Assembly: GCA_963677415.2 (NCBI GenBank) | Contig: CAXXFJ010000048.1 | Location: 1-64,000, forward strand | Source of the DNA: JAQUTK01 sp963677415 | GTDB lineage: Bacteria; Bacteroidota; Bacteroidia; Bacteroidales; JAQUTK01 | Direction: 5' to 3' | Length of the DNA stretch: 64,000 nucleotides | Shown here: positions 8,786 to 17,595 of the stretch, one piece after another | Layout of the letters: each line of letters opens with the position of its first letter | How positions within the stretch are numbered: position 1 is the stretch's first letter | Position numbers and translations under genes: made by a program | The notes under the pieces: generated by a model | Told to the model about the DNA's origin: nothing | Database searches by the model: none | Seen by the model: the letters and a program-made list of their open reading frames with translations, nothing else

Positions 8786-9805
8786 TTAAAAACGATTCCC
8801 GTTATTCCCGTTATTTCCGTAAATGTTTGCGGACATAGCATTGAGAATACGACCATAGACTGTATTTAATGCAGAAAGCTGTTGTGACATCTTCTCTGTC
8901 TCTTCACGGAACTTGCCTGTGTCACCTGCAGAAGACTCGTACATCTCTTTGATTCTTGTGAGACTATTGTTTACTTTGTCAATAGCATCAATCTGCGAAC
9001 TAAGACTCTTCAACTGTATCTCATAAATAGTGTTCAGTCCGGAGAGGTTACGGTTGATGGATTCCATCTGATTGATGTAATCGATCGAATTGGTTACTAT
9101 TCCTTCTGAGTTATCTGAGATACCACGATAAGAGTTAAGCAGGGTTTCCGAAACGTTGGCCAAAGAACTTGCTGTTTGTCCGAAAGAGGTGACATGGTCA
9201 GCCATCTTTGAAATCTGTTGAGAAGCTTGTGAGAGTTTTTGTATACTTTCAGATAAGCTTTCCACATCTTCATCACTAACGTTCAATCCGGCAGGGATAA
9301 ATGGTTGCGGACCTCCCGCATAGACCACGCTTCCTCCGGTGGATGCGAAGCCGCCATCCGAAGTTGCAGCTCCGGCAGTCTGACCTGCGCCACCACCCAC
9401 AAAGACAACACCAGAGCCTCCACCAGCTCCACCAGAGCCTCCTCCAATGAAATCGGAACCGTCTCCAACGATGCCTGAGCCTCCACCGACGAAACCGCCA
9501 ATCTCTCCTTTGCTCAGATTGCTGAAGTCGGGTCTGTCTTCTTCTTTTTTGCTCTCAAGTACCGGGAAAACTTCTTCCCATTTGTATGATTTAAAAGGCA
9601 CGTCAAATCCAAGAAGGATAAAGATCAAAGCCTCTGTCCCCATACCAAATGATAACATCATGTTAGCAAAAGGCAAGTGGATAATTTTGAATAAAGCACC
9701 GATAATTACAATTGCGGCTCCCCAGCTATATGCAAAATTCGTAATTCTTCTTCCGCTATCGGAAACCAAGAATCTTTCGATTCTGGTGAATTTTAGATTG
9801 TTCAT
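8786..9805 (-). CDS. gldL: Type IX secretion motor stator GldL/PorL with glycine-rich linker
   Basis: 339 residues. Two transmembrane helices (about residues 24-41 and 47-66). Lys40 is near the first loop, and Glu58 lies within helix 2 (FGMGTEALIF), the position of the conserved membrane glutamate implicated in proton flow. After a short cytoplasmic stretch comes a strongly glycine/serine-rich segment at about residues 102-166, then a heptad-rich cytoplasmic coiled region (residues 175-330). The glycine segment looks like an insertion or expanded linker compared with the compact GldL I know. Forms the motor with GldM. Fourteen bases separate it from gldK. Confidence 0.93.
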   Translation of the reverse strand: MNNLKFTRIERFLVSDSGRRITNFAYSWGAAIVIIGALFKIIHLPFANMMLSFGMGTEALIFILLGFDVPFKSYKWEEVFPVLESKKEEDRPDFSNLSKGEIGGFVGGGSGIVGDGSDFIGGGSGGAGGGSGVVFVGGGAGQTAGAATSDGGFASTGGSVVYAGGPQPFIPAGLNVSDEDVESLSESIQKLSQASQQISKMADHVTSFGQTASSLANVSETLLNSYRGISDNSEGIVTNSIDYINQMESINRNLSGLNTIYEIQLKSLSSQIDAIDKVNNSLTRIKEMYESSAGDTGKFREETEKMSQQLSALNTVYGRILNAMSANIYGNNGNNGNRF

Positions 9806-9818
9806 AGTTCTATCTTTT

Positions 9819-11240
9819 TTACTTTCTTTTACCGTTGCTAATTAAGGATCTTACACATCTGAAGCCAATATAGGAACGGCTTTCATTTTGGTATTCAAAC
9901 GTACGCGAGTCTGAACGTATAAATTCAGCTACATCTTTCCACGAACCACCTCTTACCACTTTCCGTTTGAGATTGTATGGGTCTTCTTTTGCAGCATCAT
10001 AGCGAAATTCAGGGTTCAGATCATTCTGTGAAAGGACACCGGATTCTGTATAAGTTGTAGAAGTCCATTCAGCTACGTTTCCGGCCATGTCGTACAGCCC
10101 AAACTCGTTTGGCGCATATGCAGCGACTGTGTTGGATATTAAATTTCCATCTTTCGTATAGTTTCCCCTTTCAGGTTTAAAGTTGGCGTAAAAACAGCCT
10201 TTCTGAGATTGTGTGCCATTGGTGAGCCACGGGTATAACTGATCTGTGTTTCCTGCGCGAGCCGCATATTCCCATTCTGCTTCTGTAGGCAGACGGTATT
10301 CCATAATCTGACGTCCAGACATGTTGAATGTAGAAGAGCGAAGCAGGTTGGTGCGCCATACACAAAAAGCGGTGGCTTGCTCCCAGGATACTCCTACTAC
10401 AGGGTAATTATTGTAGCCCGGATGTGAGAAATATAGTTTCATGTAGGGTTCATTGTAGCTGTTGGAAAAATCATTGACCCAACAGGTCGTATCAGGATAT
10501 ATATTGACAATGCGTGTATGCTGGAAGTCGTAAAGGCTTTGGAGCGGACGTGTGATCGTCTGGTTGACAATGCGTCCTTCATCATCAAAGAATGCTGTGT
10601 CTTTGGATATAATCACCTGCTGGTTCGGATCGATGGTGATATCTGTATTCCGTTCCCGCTCAAGAGGGTTGATGCGGTTGGCTCTTAGTGCAGCTGTTGT
10701 ATGATCAAACCATTCGTAGTAGTAGTTCATCTGAGATGCATCCAGCATCTTAACACCGTCTATCGGGTTAAGATAGTATACACTTCCCATAGCACGGAGT
10801 TCGTCTTCCGTAGCCCGTCGAGGACTGGGAAGTGCTTTTTTCCAGTTCAGATGAGGCTTGATAGGGTCTCCATTCTTATCTTCTTCAATCTTGAATGACT
10901 CATCACCTCCATAGTTGGGGTCGAAAAGTCGTTCACGGATGATTGAATCACGTACCCAATATACAAACTGCTTGTATTTGGAATTGGTTATTTCTGTCTC
11001 ATCCATCCAGAAAGCATCTACCGATATATCTTTGGTTGGAGCAGTGATTCCCCACAATGAGTCTTTTTCATTGGGACCGATTTGTAGGGAGCCACTCTTG
11101 ATCTGGACCATGCCATAAGGAGCAGGTTCTGACCAGGCAGTACCACCTACACCGACCAGTTCGCCGCTGCTGCTTCCTGTACCCATGCATGAGGTGAGGA
11201 TCAGCATGGAAACAAAACTACTAACAATTAATTTTCTCAT
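9819..11240 (-). CDS. gldK: Type IX secretion lipoprotein GldK/PorK (FGE-sulfatase fold)
   Basis: 473 residues. The N-terminal signal ends in a lipobox with Cys18 (LILTSC), so it is an outer-membrane lipoprotein facing the periplasm. The body has the formylglycine-generating-enzyme/SUMF1-like fold seen in GldK: YPVVGVSWEQATAFC, EYRLPTEAEWEYAAR, NEFGLYDMAGNVAEW and the terminal VVRGGSWKD...SYIGFRC. In this family the fold is structural, and GldK makes the T9SS ring with GldN. Three bases separate it from porP upstream. Confidence 0.94.
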   Translation of the reverse strand: MRKLIVSSFVSMLILTSCMGTGSSSGELVGVGGTAWSEPAPYGMVQIKSGSLQIGPNEKDSLWGITAPTKDISVDAFWMDETEITNSKYKQFVYWVRDSIIRERLFDPNYGGDESFKIEEDKNGDPIKPHLNWKKALPSPRRATEDELRAMGSVYYLNPIDGVKMLDASQMNYYYEWFDHTTAALRANRINPLERERNTDITIDPNQQVIISKDTAFFDDEGRIVNQTITRPLQSLYDFQHTRIVNIYPDTTCWVNDFSNSYNEPYMKLYFSHPGYNNYPVVGVSWEQATAFCVWRTNLLRSSTFNMSGRQIMEYRLPTEAEWEYAARAGNTDQLYPWLTNGTQSQKGCFYANFKPERGNYTKDGNLISNTVAAYAPNEFGLYDMAGNVAEWTSTTYTESGVLSQNDLNPEFRYDAAKEDPYNLKRKVVRGGSWKDVAEFIRSDSRTFEYQNESRSYIGFRCVRSLISNGKRK

Positions 11241-11243
11241 ACT

Positions 11244-12200
11244 TTATAATATGCGTACGCTTTTGTGTTTGTTCTTACTGTTGTTTAAGTTCTTTAAGTC
11301 AAAACAATAACTCATTCCCAATTCATGACTCCCATTCGAAGCACCAGCCATTGTTGAGATGCTTATGTCATAGGAATAACCCACTTGAATACTTTTGATT
11401 TTGGCTCCGAGCAATACGACGATGGCATCACCGGGACGCCAAGTTAATCCCCCACTAAAACGTTTATTAAACCATCCTCTGAGAGTGACATCTAATTGAG
11501 TTGTAATGAGATCGCTTTTGACCATCAGAGACGGCTGTAAATCAATTAACGATTTTTTTAATGGAATATTGCACCCCCCTAAAAAATAAAAGGCACGGGG
11601 CAGGTAGGTAGTCGTTTTGGAATCCAGCTGTATTGTGCTTTCCATCATATGCGTGGTAGAAAGTCCTATATAGTAGTTCTTACGTGTATAAAAAGCCCCC
11701 AAAGCTGCATCAAAGGTCATCCCTTGCCCAGTGGTGACAGGTATCCCATCTTCGGAAGATTGGTGGTATTCGGAGGATGGAATGTAAATCTTAGAAGCAT
11801 CAAATCCCTGATCAAAGAGTCCAAGTTGTGGACCAATACTTAATTCTCCACCAAACAGTTTCATCTTTAATGCATACTGCAGGAAAAAGGAGCGATTGGT
11901 AAATAACCCTATACTTTCATTGAAGAAGCTAATCCCAACGCCATGTTTGCGGTTGAGCAACTTGAATGGTGCATCTACAGAGAAAAAGAAACTTTGCGGA
12001 GCGTTTTTTACGCCTACCCATTGAATGCGGTCAATTCCGGAGACTTTAAGCACATTATCTTTCCCTGCCGCCGCAGGGTTGTAGTAATTGAGCACATCAA
12101 AATATTGGCTGAACTGAGCATCAACCTGCGCTTCTACTCTCTCTGAGAATAGAAAACAAAGGGTAAATCCAATCAGCGGGTAAATATTACTTTTCTTCAT
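11244..12200 (-). CDS. porP: PorP/SprF family type IX secretion outer-membrane protein
   Basis: 318 residues from the ATG at 12200, which gives a normal signal peptide (MKKSNIYPLIGFTLCFLFS...VEAQ); a longer in-frame start at 12254 would bury it. The mature part begins with the family signature DAQFSQYFDVLNYYNPAAAG and goes on as alternating beta strands typical of an outer-membrane barrel (GVGISFFNE, GQGMTFDAALGAFY, WRPGDAIVVLLGAKI). PorP/SprF genes commonly head gldKLMN operons and help secretion or anchor surface proteins. First gene of the operon; I see no clear TAnnTTTG promoter just upstream. Confidence 0.88.
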   Translation of the reverse strand: MKKSNIYPLIGFTLCFLFSERVEAQVDAQFSQYFDVLNYYNPAAAGKDNVLKVSGIDRIQWVGVKNAPQSFFFSVDAPFKLLNRKHGVGISFFNESIGLFTNRSFFLQYALKMKLFGGELSIGPQLGLFDQGFDASKIYIPSSEYHQSSEDGIPVTTGQGMTFDAALGAFYTRKNYYIGLSTTHMMESTIQLDSKTTTYLPRAFYFLGGCNIPLKKSLIDLQPSLMVKSDLITTQLDVTLRGWFNKRFSGGLTWRPGDAIVVLLGAKIKSIQVGYSYDISISTMAGASNGSHELGMSYCFDLKNLNNSKNKHKSVRIL

Positions 12201-12350
12201 CTTTGATGTGTAAAACAACAACTTACGTATACTTAAACAAAAAAGACGAATCAAAATTGCTTTTGAGCCGCCCTTTTTTAATGTTCGGCCGGGAAAAGAG
12301 TCTTGAGTCTATCCCCGACAAGTGTATTCTCCTGCAAATAAAAGCAAAAA

Positions 12351-12572
12351 TCAGTATTCTTCCTCGTTGAAGAAGAAGTCTTCTTTGCTCGGATAATCAG
12401 GCCAGACATCTTCGATGCCTTCATATATATCTCCTTCGTCTTCGATTTCCTGTAGGTTTTCGACAACCTCAAGAGGAGCTCCCGAGCGAATAGCAAAATC
12501 GACCAACTCGTCTTTGGTTGCAGGCCAGGGGGCATCTTCTAGTTTTGATGCGAGTTCTAGTGTCCAGTACAT
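12351..12572 (-). CDS. DUF2795 small acidic protein
   Basis: 73 residues, very acidic. It contains the DUF2795-like block YWTLELASKLEDAPWPATKDEL followed by V.FA.RSGAP.EV.ENLQE and a tail of Asp/Glu (EEEY). Common and conserved in Bacteroidota; function unknown. The gene stands alone behind its own -7 element, between the T9SS operon and the corrinoid adenosyltransferase. The longer frame 12278-12535 on the same strand is a shadow. Confidence 0.8.
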   Translation of the reverse strand: MYWTLELASKLEDAPWPATKDELVDFAIRSGAPLEVVENLQEIEDEGDIYEGIEDVWPDYPSKEDFFFNEEEY

Positions 12573-12626
12573 AGTTATTTCAATGTTTTTAATTGGTTAA
12601 AGCTTATACAAGAGTCAATTTTGCCG

Positions 12627-12634
12627 CAAAAATA
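12627..12634 (-). promoter_or_regulatory. Bacteroides-type -7 element, DUF2795 gene
   Basis: TATTTTTG on the minus strand, an exact TAnnTTTG match, about 55 bases before the ATG. Confidence 0.45.
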
Positions 12635-12654
12635 GATTATTTTTTCATATATTA

Positions 12655-13197
12655 TTATAGATTCCAAGGAATTTCACTTGTTCCGGTAACAAAACACTCT
12701 TTTCTGGCGATTAAAAAGAGATAATCAGAGAGTCTGTTCATAAATACCTTCACATCGGGCTCAATTGGGTGCTTGTCATCAAGCTTAAAAATAAGTCGTT
12801 CTGCTCGTCGGCAAACTGTCCGGCATACGTGAGCTAATGCTGCTGAACGTGTTCCTCCCGGAAGAATGAAGTGTGTTAATTTTGGAAGGTCAAGTTCCAA
12901 ACCGTCAATAGCTTTTTCCATCTGTTGTATGTCATCTTGGGATAATCCCGCAGGCTCATCCAACACCCTCTTTTCTGTTTCTGTAGCCAGATAGGAGCCG
13001 ATGGAAAAGAGTTTGTTTTGTATGAAAAGTATCATATCACGCTCTCCATCATTATGCATATCACAGAGTAACACTCCTAGAAAAGAGTTGAGTTCATCAA
13101 CGGTGCCATATGTTTCAATTCGCAGGTCAGTTTTCGATACACGAGTACCGCCAACAAGACCAGTACTTCCTTCATCACCTTTCTTTGTGTAAATCAT
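12655..13197 (-). CDS. Corrinoid adenosyltransferase, PduO type
   Basis: 180 residues. Transfers adenosyl from ATP to cob(I)alamin, making coenzyme B12 in the cytoplasm. The N-terminal ATP-binding signature YTKKGDEGSTGLVGG is intact, followed by E.YGTVDELNSFLG, then FILPGGTRSAALAHVCRTVCRRAER and the final LFLIARKE typical of the five-helix PduO family. Length is normal. It lies 23 bases after the methyltransferase upstream and may share its promoter. Confidence 0.92.
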   Translation of the reverse strand: MIYTKKGDEGSTGLVGGTRVSKTDLRIETYGTVDELNSFLGVLLCDMHNDGERDMILFIQNKLFSIGSYLATETEKRVLDEPAGLSQDDIQQMEKAIDGLELDLPKLTHFILPGGTRSAALAHVCRTVCRRAERLIFKLDDKHPIEPDVKVFMNRLSDYLFLIARKECFVTGTSEIPWNL

Positions 13198-13220
13198 CAG
13201 ATGTTCCTTTCTTTTCTTAA

Positions 13221-14003
13221 TTAATAATATAGATTATATTGTTGATTGGTAAGCGAGGGGTTGTAGAAAAGTATCCCCATCGAATACATATCAACGGAAG
13301 TAACGACATTTTTTTCTTTTTTCAACTCTTCCCACAATTCAAACAAAACGATTGAGGTGCGGATATTGCGGATTAAAAAGATGGATTGATCGTGCATCTT
13401 GGTACGGCAAATATTGTATATTTCACGTATTGGCAGTTGCGGGCCAGCGTTCAAACAGACAAAGTCTAGTTTTTCTATAGTAGTAATTGCCTGTTTTACA
13501 GTTTCTTCCCATGAACCTTTCATCGCTTCAATGTTAGAAGTGCAGTTTCTGGAAAATAACATCTTCGAAAGCAAATGCAGACTCTGATCTTCTTCCAGGG
13601 TAACGCATCGGCAGTCTGCGTGAGGGGATGCCATGTAGAGGGTGTCAACGCCAAGTCCGGTACCAATCTCCAGGAGCGTTTCCGGATGAAAGAAGTTTAC
13701 CAAACGAAATAAGAAGCGTCCATGGCGTTCCGATGTCTTGAATTTAGTTACAATTCTTCGTGTGTCACGATCCTTAAGCAGGAAGGAATCATTTAAAAGA
13801 GCATCTCGCAGCTGTTCAATCTTGTTGTAATCGTAATAGAGATTCTTTTCCCTTAGAACTTTTGTGATAAGCGAATAAACAAAAGGAGAGTGAATGCCGA
13901 AGCCTCTAGCATATTTGGCTTTACGTATTTTCCAGAGATACTTTCTCGCCTTTCTGGGGCGGTGCCACAGGAATTGTTGAACTTTTATTTGTTTCAGAGA
14001 CAT
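13221..14003 (-). CDS. Class I SAM-dependent methyltransferase-like protein
   Basis: 260 residues from the ATG at 14003. The glycine motif LLEIGTGLGVDTLYMA (about residue 125) and the acidic strand end CVTLEEDQS are those of class I methyltransferases; LDFVCLNAG takes the place of the usual motif-4 D. The N-terminal YARGFGIHSPFVYSLI block occurs in a Bacteroidota-wide family of unknown substrate. An upstream in-frame ATG at 14060 lies before the predicted transcription start (TACCTTTG at 14026-14033), so the shorter start is right. Substrate unknown. Confidence 0.75.
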   Translation of the reverse strand: MSLKQIKVQQFLWHRPRKARKYLWKIRKAKYARGFGIHSPFVYSLITKVLREKNLYYDYNKIEQLRDALLNDSFLLKDRDTRRIVTKFKTSERHGRFLFRLVNFFHPETLLEIGTGLGVDTLYMASPHADCRCVTLEEDQSLHLLSKMLFSRNCTSNIEAMKGSWEETVKQAITTIEKLDFVCLNAGPQLPIREIYNICRTKMHDQSIFLIRNIRTSIVLFELWEELKKEKNVVTSVDMYSMGILFYNPSLTNQQYNLYY

Positions 14004-14025
14004 TCGTTTCAATTTTTCATCGAAG

Positions 14026-14054
14026 CAAAGGTAAGAAAAAATGAATAAGTTCAA
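14026..14054 (-). promoter_or_regulatory. Bacteroides-type promoter, methyltransferase/adenosyltransferase
   Basis: Minus strand TTG (14052-14054), 18-base spacer, TACCTTTG (14026-14033). Confidence 0.6.
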
Positions 14055-14201
14055 CTTCAATACGAATAAATCTCTTCCACTGAAAGAGCGGGCTTGGTTT
14101 AAATGACAGGAATGAGAAATAATTGTTTTGCTGAAAATACGTGGAAACGGCTATATATTCGTATTTTAGGACTAAAGGATAGATTATTCGTTTGTTTTTT
14201 G

Positions 14202-14209
14202 TATTTTTG
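14202..14209 (+). promoter_or_regulatory. Bacteroides-type -7 element, DUF4290-murA operon
   Basis: TATTTTTG, 41 bases before the ATG at 14251. A purine-rich stretch AAAGAAAGGAAGG lies just before the start. Confidence 0.5.
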
Positions 14210-14250
14210 TCCCATCGTGTGTTTTTCCCAATAAAGAAAGGAAGGCAACT

Positions 14251-14874
14251 ATGAATGAATTTGAATACAATACGCAAGTGAAAAGATTAATATTACCTGA
14301 ATATGGCAGGCACGTACAACAGATGGTGGACCATTGTGTTTCCCTGCCAACCAAAGAGGAGCGTACAATATGTGCCTACTCAATAGTCAATCTTATGGGA
14401 AACATGTTTCCTCATTTGAGAGATGTCAATGACTTCAAGCATAAATTGTGGGATCATCTTGCGATTATGTCTGATTTCAAACTAGACATTGACTACCCAT
14501 ATGAGATTACACGTAAAGACGATTTGTATGCTAAACCTGCACGAATCCCTTATCCTAGTGTTCGTATCCGTTATCGTCACTATGGAAGGTTTGTCGAAGG
14601 AATGATCAAGAAGGCGATGGAATTTCCTGAAGGAGAAGAGAAAACTTTTCTAATAGCTTTGCTTGCCAACCAGATGAAAAAGAACTTCTTGGTTTGGAAT
14701 AAAGACTCTGTGGACGATCAGAAGATATTTGATGATTTGAAAGATTATTCACATGGAGAGATTTCTCTTGATCAGCGTTTTGTCAAACTTATCGGAAATA
14801 GAGAAGGAGTGAGTCCCGGGGTGAGCAACAACAACTTCCGAAAACGGAGAAATATACCGGGCGGAAGAAACTAA
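14251..14874 (+). CDS. DUF4290 protein
   Basis: 207 residues, cytoplasmic, no membrane segment. The opening EYNTQVKRLILPEYGRHVQQMVDHCV and the PYPSVRIRYRHYGR...MI..A block match DUF4290, a Bacteroidota family found directly upstream of murA. The C-terminal 25 residues are basic and Asn/Arg-rich (NNNFRKRRNIPGG). First gene of a plus-strand operon with murA (10 bases), rimM, an M23-like gene, dxr and rseP. Function unknown. Confidence 0.88.
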   Translation: MNEFEYNTQVKRLILPEYGRHVQQMVDHCVSLPTKEERTICAYSIVNLMGNMFPHLRDVNDFKHKLWDHLAIMSDFKLDIDYPYEITRKDDLYAKPARIPYPSVRIRYRHYGRFVEGMIKKAMEFPEGEEKTFLIALLANQMKKNFLVWNKDSVDDQKIFDDLKDYSHGEISLDQRFVKLIGNREGVSPGVSNNNFRKRRNIPGGRN

Positions 14875-14884
14875 TTTTAAAGCT

Positions 14885-16189
14885 ATGGCATCTTTTGTAA
14901 TAGAAGGAGGACGTAAGTTAAGCGGGGCAATAATACCGCAGGGTGCGAAGAATGAGGCACTACAAGTTATATGCGCTACGTTATTGACCTCGGACAAAGT
15001 AGTAATCAACAACGTGCCCGATATTTTGGATGTCAATAATCTTATTCAATTATTGATCGAAATGGGGGTAAAGGTAGAGCCTCTCGGCAGAAAAAGCTAT
15101 TCCTTTCAGGCGGAAAACCTAAACTTTTCATTTCTTAATACAGAAGAGTACATCAAAAAGAACGCTTCTCTTAGAGGCTCTGTCATGATTGTAGGTCCTT
15201 TGGTTGCCCGTTTTGGAAAAGCGATTATATCCAAACCCGGTGGTGACAAGATTGGACGCAGACGCTTGGACACGCATTTCCTCGGAATACAGAAACTAGG
15301 AGCAGATTTTTTCTATAATACCTCACGTCAAGTTTATGAGATAACAGCAACAAAGTTGAAAGGGACTTATATGTTGCTTGATGAAGCTTCTGTTACCGGT
15401 ACTGCTAATATTCTGATGGCAGCCGTACTTGCAGAGGGAACAACAACTATCTACAATGCAGCATGTGAACCTTATTTGCAGCAGCTCTGTAAGATGCTTA
15501 TATCTATGGGAGCTCACATCACCGGCGTAGGATCGAACCTACTTGTTATTGAAGGTGTGACAACTTTAAGTGGATGTGATCATATATTACTTCCTGATAT
15601 GATTGAGGTCGGAAGTTTCATAGGAATGGCGGCGATGACTGGTTCTGAACTTACCATTAAAGATGTTTCTTGTGGAGATCTGGGTATAATACCGGATAGT
15701 TTTCGCAGACTTGGAATCAAAGTTGAACAAATCAATGACGATCTCTATATTCCGGCACAAGAGTCATACGTGGTTGAGGCATTTATGGATGGCTCAATTA
15801 TGACGATTGCTGATGCTCCATGGCCCGGACTTACGCCCGATTTGCTGAGCGTTTTGCTTGTGGTTGCAACACAGGCTCAGGGGTGCGTTTTATTTCATCA
15901 GAAAATGTTTGAAAGTCGTCTTTTCTTTGTAGACAAATTAATAGACATGGGGGCTCAAATCATTTTATGCGATCCTCATCGCGCAACGGTGATTGGTCAC
16001 GGGAAAAAATTTCCTTTAAAAGCATCCATAATGACTTCGCCTGATATTCGAGCTGGTATTGCGCTGCTTATTGCAGCGATGTCAGCTAAAGGTTCCAGTA
16101 CTATTCATAATATAGAACAGATCGATCGCGGTTACGAACAGATTGACGTACGACTCAATCAACTTGGGGCAAATATAATACGTCTATGA
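14885..16189 (+). CDS. murA: UDP-N-acetylglucosamine 1-carboxyvinyltransferase (MurA), Cys-to-Asp type
   Basis: 434 residues. First committed enzyme of peptidoglycan synthesis: transfers enolpyruvyl from PEP to UDP-GlcNAc in the cytoplasm. The N-terminal GAKNEALQ holds the conserved KN pair (Lys22-Asn23), and the catalytic loop lies at residues 118-129. That loop reads PGGDKIGRRRLD, so the catalytic/fosfomycin-binding cysteine (Cys115 in E. coli) is Asp121 here. The C-terminal RAGIALLIAA and EQIDRGYE blocks are normal. The Asp form is known to remain active and to resist fosfomycin in other bacteria. The stop overlaps the rimM start by 4 bases. Confidence 0.95.
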   Translation: MASFVIEGGRKLSGAIIPQGAKNEALQVICATLLTSDKVVINNVPDILDVNNLIQLLIEMGVKVEPLGRKSYSFQAENLNFSFLNTEEYIKKNASLRGSVMIVGPLVARFGKAIISKPGGDKIGRRRLDTHFLGIQKLGADFFYNTSRQVYEITATKLKGTYMLLDEASVTGTANILMAAVLAEGTTTIYNAACEPYLQQLCKMLISMGAHITGVGSNLLVIEGVTTLSGCDHILLPDMIEVGSFIGMAAMTGSELTIKDVSCGDLGIIPDSFRRLGIKVEQINDDLYIPAQESYVVEAFMDGSIMTIADAPWPGLTPDLLSVLLVVATQAQGCVLFHQKMFESRLFFVDKLIDMGAQIILCDPHRATVIGHGKKFPLKASIMTSPDIRAGIALLIAAMSAKGSSTIHNIEQIDRGYEQIDVRLNQLGANIIRL

Positions 16190-16701
16190 TTAATATCGAC
16201 GATTTTGTTAAGATAGGCACTTTTGCTAAACCGCATGGCGTGAAAGGTGAGGTGACGATGTTGTTTATCAATGATATCTTTGACCGAAGTGAATGCAATT
16301 GCATCATTTGTCTGATTGACGGAATTCCGGTGCCTTTCTTCATCGACAGTTACCGCTTTAAAGGTAACACTACTGCTATCTTCAAACTGGAAGGAGTGGA
16401 TGAAGAGAAGGAAGCTAAGGCTTTTGCTGGACGTGAGGTTTTTTTTCCAAAGAAGGAGATGGAACTGGAAGAAGATCATTTGTCTTGGGATTATTTCATT
16501 GGATTTAAAGTGATAGATGAAGAGCATGGCATGTTGGGTGATGTTACTGATGTAGATGAATCCACAATCAATGTTCTTTTTCAAGTTTCAGGGGAAAATG
16601 GAGAATTACTTATTCCAGCTAATGAGCATTTGATCTCAAAAATTGATCATGAGTCCCGAATAATTCAGGTAGTTTTGCCTGAAGGCCTGTTACATCTTTA
16701 A
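16186..16701 (+). CDS. rimM: Ribosome maturation factor RimM
   Basis: 171 residues. Binds S19 and assists 30S head maturation. The N-terminal barrel has IGTFAKPHGVKGEV, with LKLEGVDEEKEAKAFAGREVFFP following; the C-terminal PRC-barrel contains HGMLGDVTDVDES and LIPANEHLISKID..SRII. Length is typical. Translationally coupled to murA by an ATGA overlap; five bases precede the next gene. Confidence 0.93.
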   Translation: MINIDDFVKIGTFAKPHGVKGEVTMLFINDIFDRSECNCIICLIDGIPVPFFIDSYRFKGNTTAIFKLEGVDEEKEAKAFAGREVFFPKKEMELEEDHLSWDYFIGFKVIDEEHGMLGDVTDVDESTINVLFQVSGENGELLIPANEHLISKIDHESRIIQVVLPEGLLHL

Positions 16702-16706
16702 CAAAA

Positions 16707-17582
16707 ATGAAAGAGGAATTGACAAGTAAATATAGGCGTTTTTGGCGTAAGATGCGTACGCTATACCGATTTACGGCATCGAATGAAAGTTCGCTGGAGG
16801 AGGAGTTTACCTTTCGGTTAGTTCCAATGCAGATATTCCTTTTTGCTGTCTTTGCTGCTTTCTTTATCATACTTCTTACATCTTTTGTTTTGTTGTTCAC
16901 TCCAATGAAGGCATATATGCCTGGATTTGTGGATCGTCATTTGCGTAAGGAAATAGTGCGAAATGCAGCTGTTCTTGACTCTCTCGCTGATATTGTAACG
17001 GTACAAGAGGATTATATCAATAATATACGCAGAGTAATGATTGGGAATTTTTCAGTTGATTCTCTACCTTCTTATGATTCTCTGACAATACAAGTCAATC
17101 TGGATTCTATACAGTCCTCTCAGGCAACAAAACAATTTGCAAAACAATTTGAGGAGGAGGAGAAATACAACCTTGCCAGTAAGACTGCTGAGATTCCGGT
17201 AGAAGGACTTTTCTTTTACAAACCGGTACAGAGGGGAATTATCTCGGAAAAGTTTGATCGCTACAAAAAACATTTTGGAATTGACTTGTTGACTCAAAAA
17301 AAAGAGGCGGTACAAGCTACACTTGATGGAACAGTCGTGCTTTGTTGTCTTGGTACAGATGGGTATATAATTCAGGTACAACATAATAATAACTTTATCT
17401 CTTTGTATCGCCATACATCCGAACTTTTAAAGAAGGAAGGTGATAAGGTGAAGGCAGGGGAAGCGATAGCGATAGCGGGTAACTATGAATCAGAGAGTTC
17501 TAATTCTGAAGCTGCACTCGTACACTTTGAACTTTGGTACAAAGGAACTCCGCTGAATCCCGAGGAGTATATTATATTTTGA
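16707..17582 (+). CDS. M23/LytM-domain membrane protein, catalytic histidine replaced
   Basis: 291 residues. Cytoplasmic basic N-terminus, one transmembrane helix (about residues 42-65), a helical periplasmic stretch, then a C-terminal LytM domain (residues 165-291). Zinc ligands His189 and Asp193 (HFGID) and His273 (VHFELW) are present, as is His236 (YRHTS). The first His of the usual HxH motif is Leu271, so the catalytic base is missing. It may be a weak or inactive member that regulates envelope enzymes, as EnvC/NlpD-type proteins do. Position between rimM and dxr. Function inferred from the fold only. Confidence 0.82.
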   Translation: MKEELTSKYRRFWRKMRTLYRFTASNESSLEEEFTFRLVPMQIFLFAVFAAFFIILLTSFVLLFTPMKAYMPGFVDRHLRKEIVRNAAVLDSLADIVTVQEDYINNIRRVMIGNFSVDSLPSYDSLTIQVNLDSIQSSQATKQFAKQFEEEEKYNLASKTAEIPVEGLFFYKPVQRGIISEKFDRYKKHFGIDLLTQKKEAVQATLDGTVVLCCLGTDGYIIQVQHNNNFISLYRHTSELLKKEGDKVKAGEAIAIAGNYESESSNSEAALVHFELWYKGTPLNPEEYIIF

Positions 17583-17595
17583 AGTAGCAAACAAC

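Noticed and set aside
12278..12535. An 85-codon minus-strand frame overlapping the DUF2795 gene
   Set aside because: Out of frame with the conserved DUF2795 motif, so it is a shadow.
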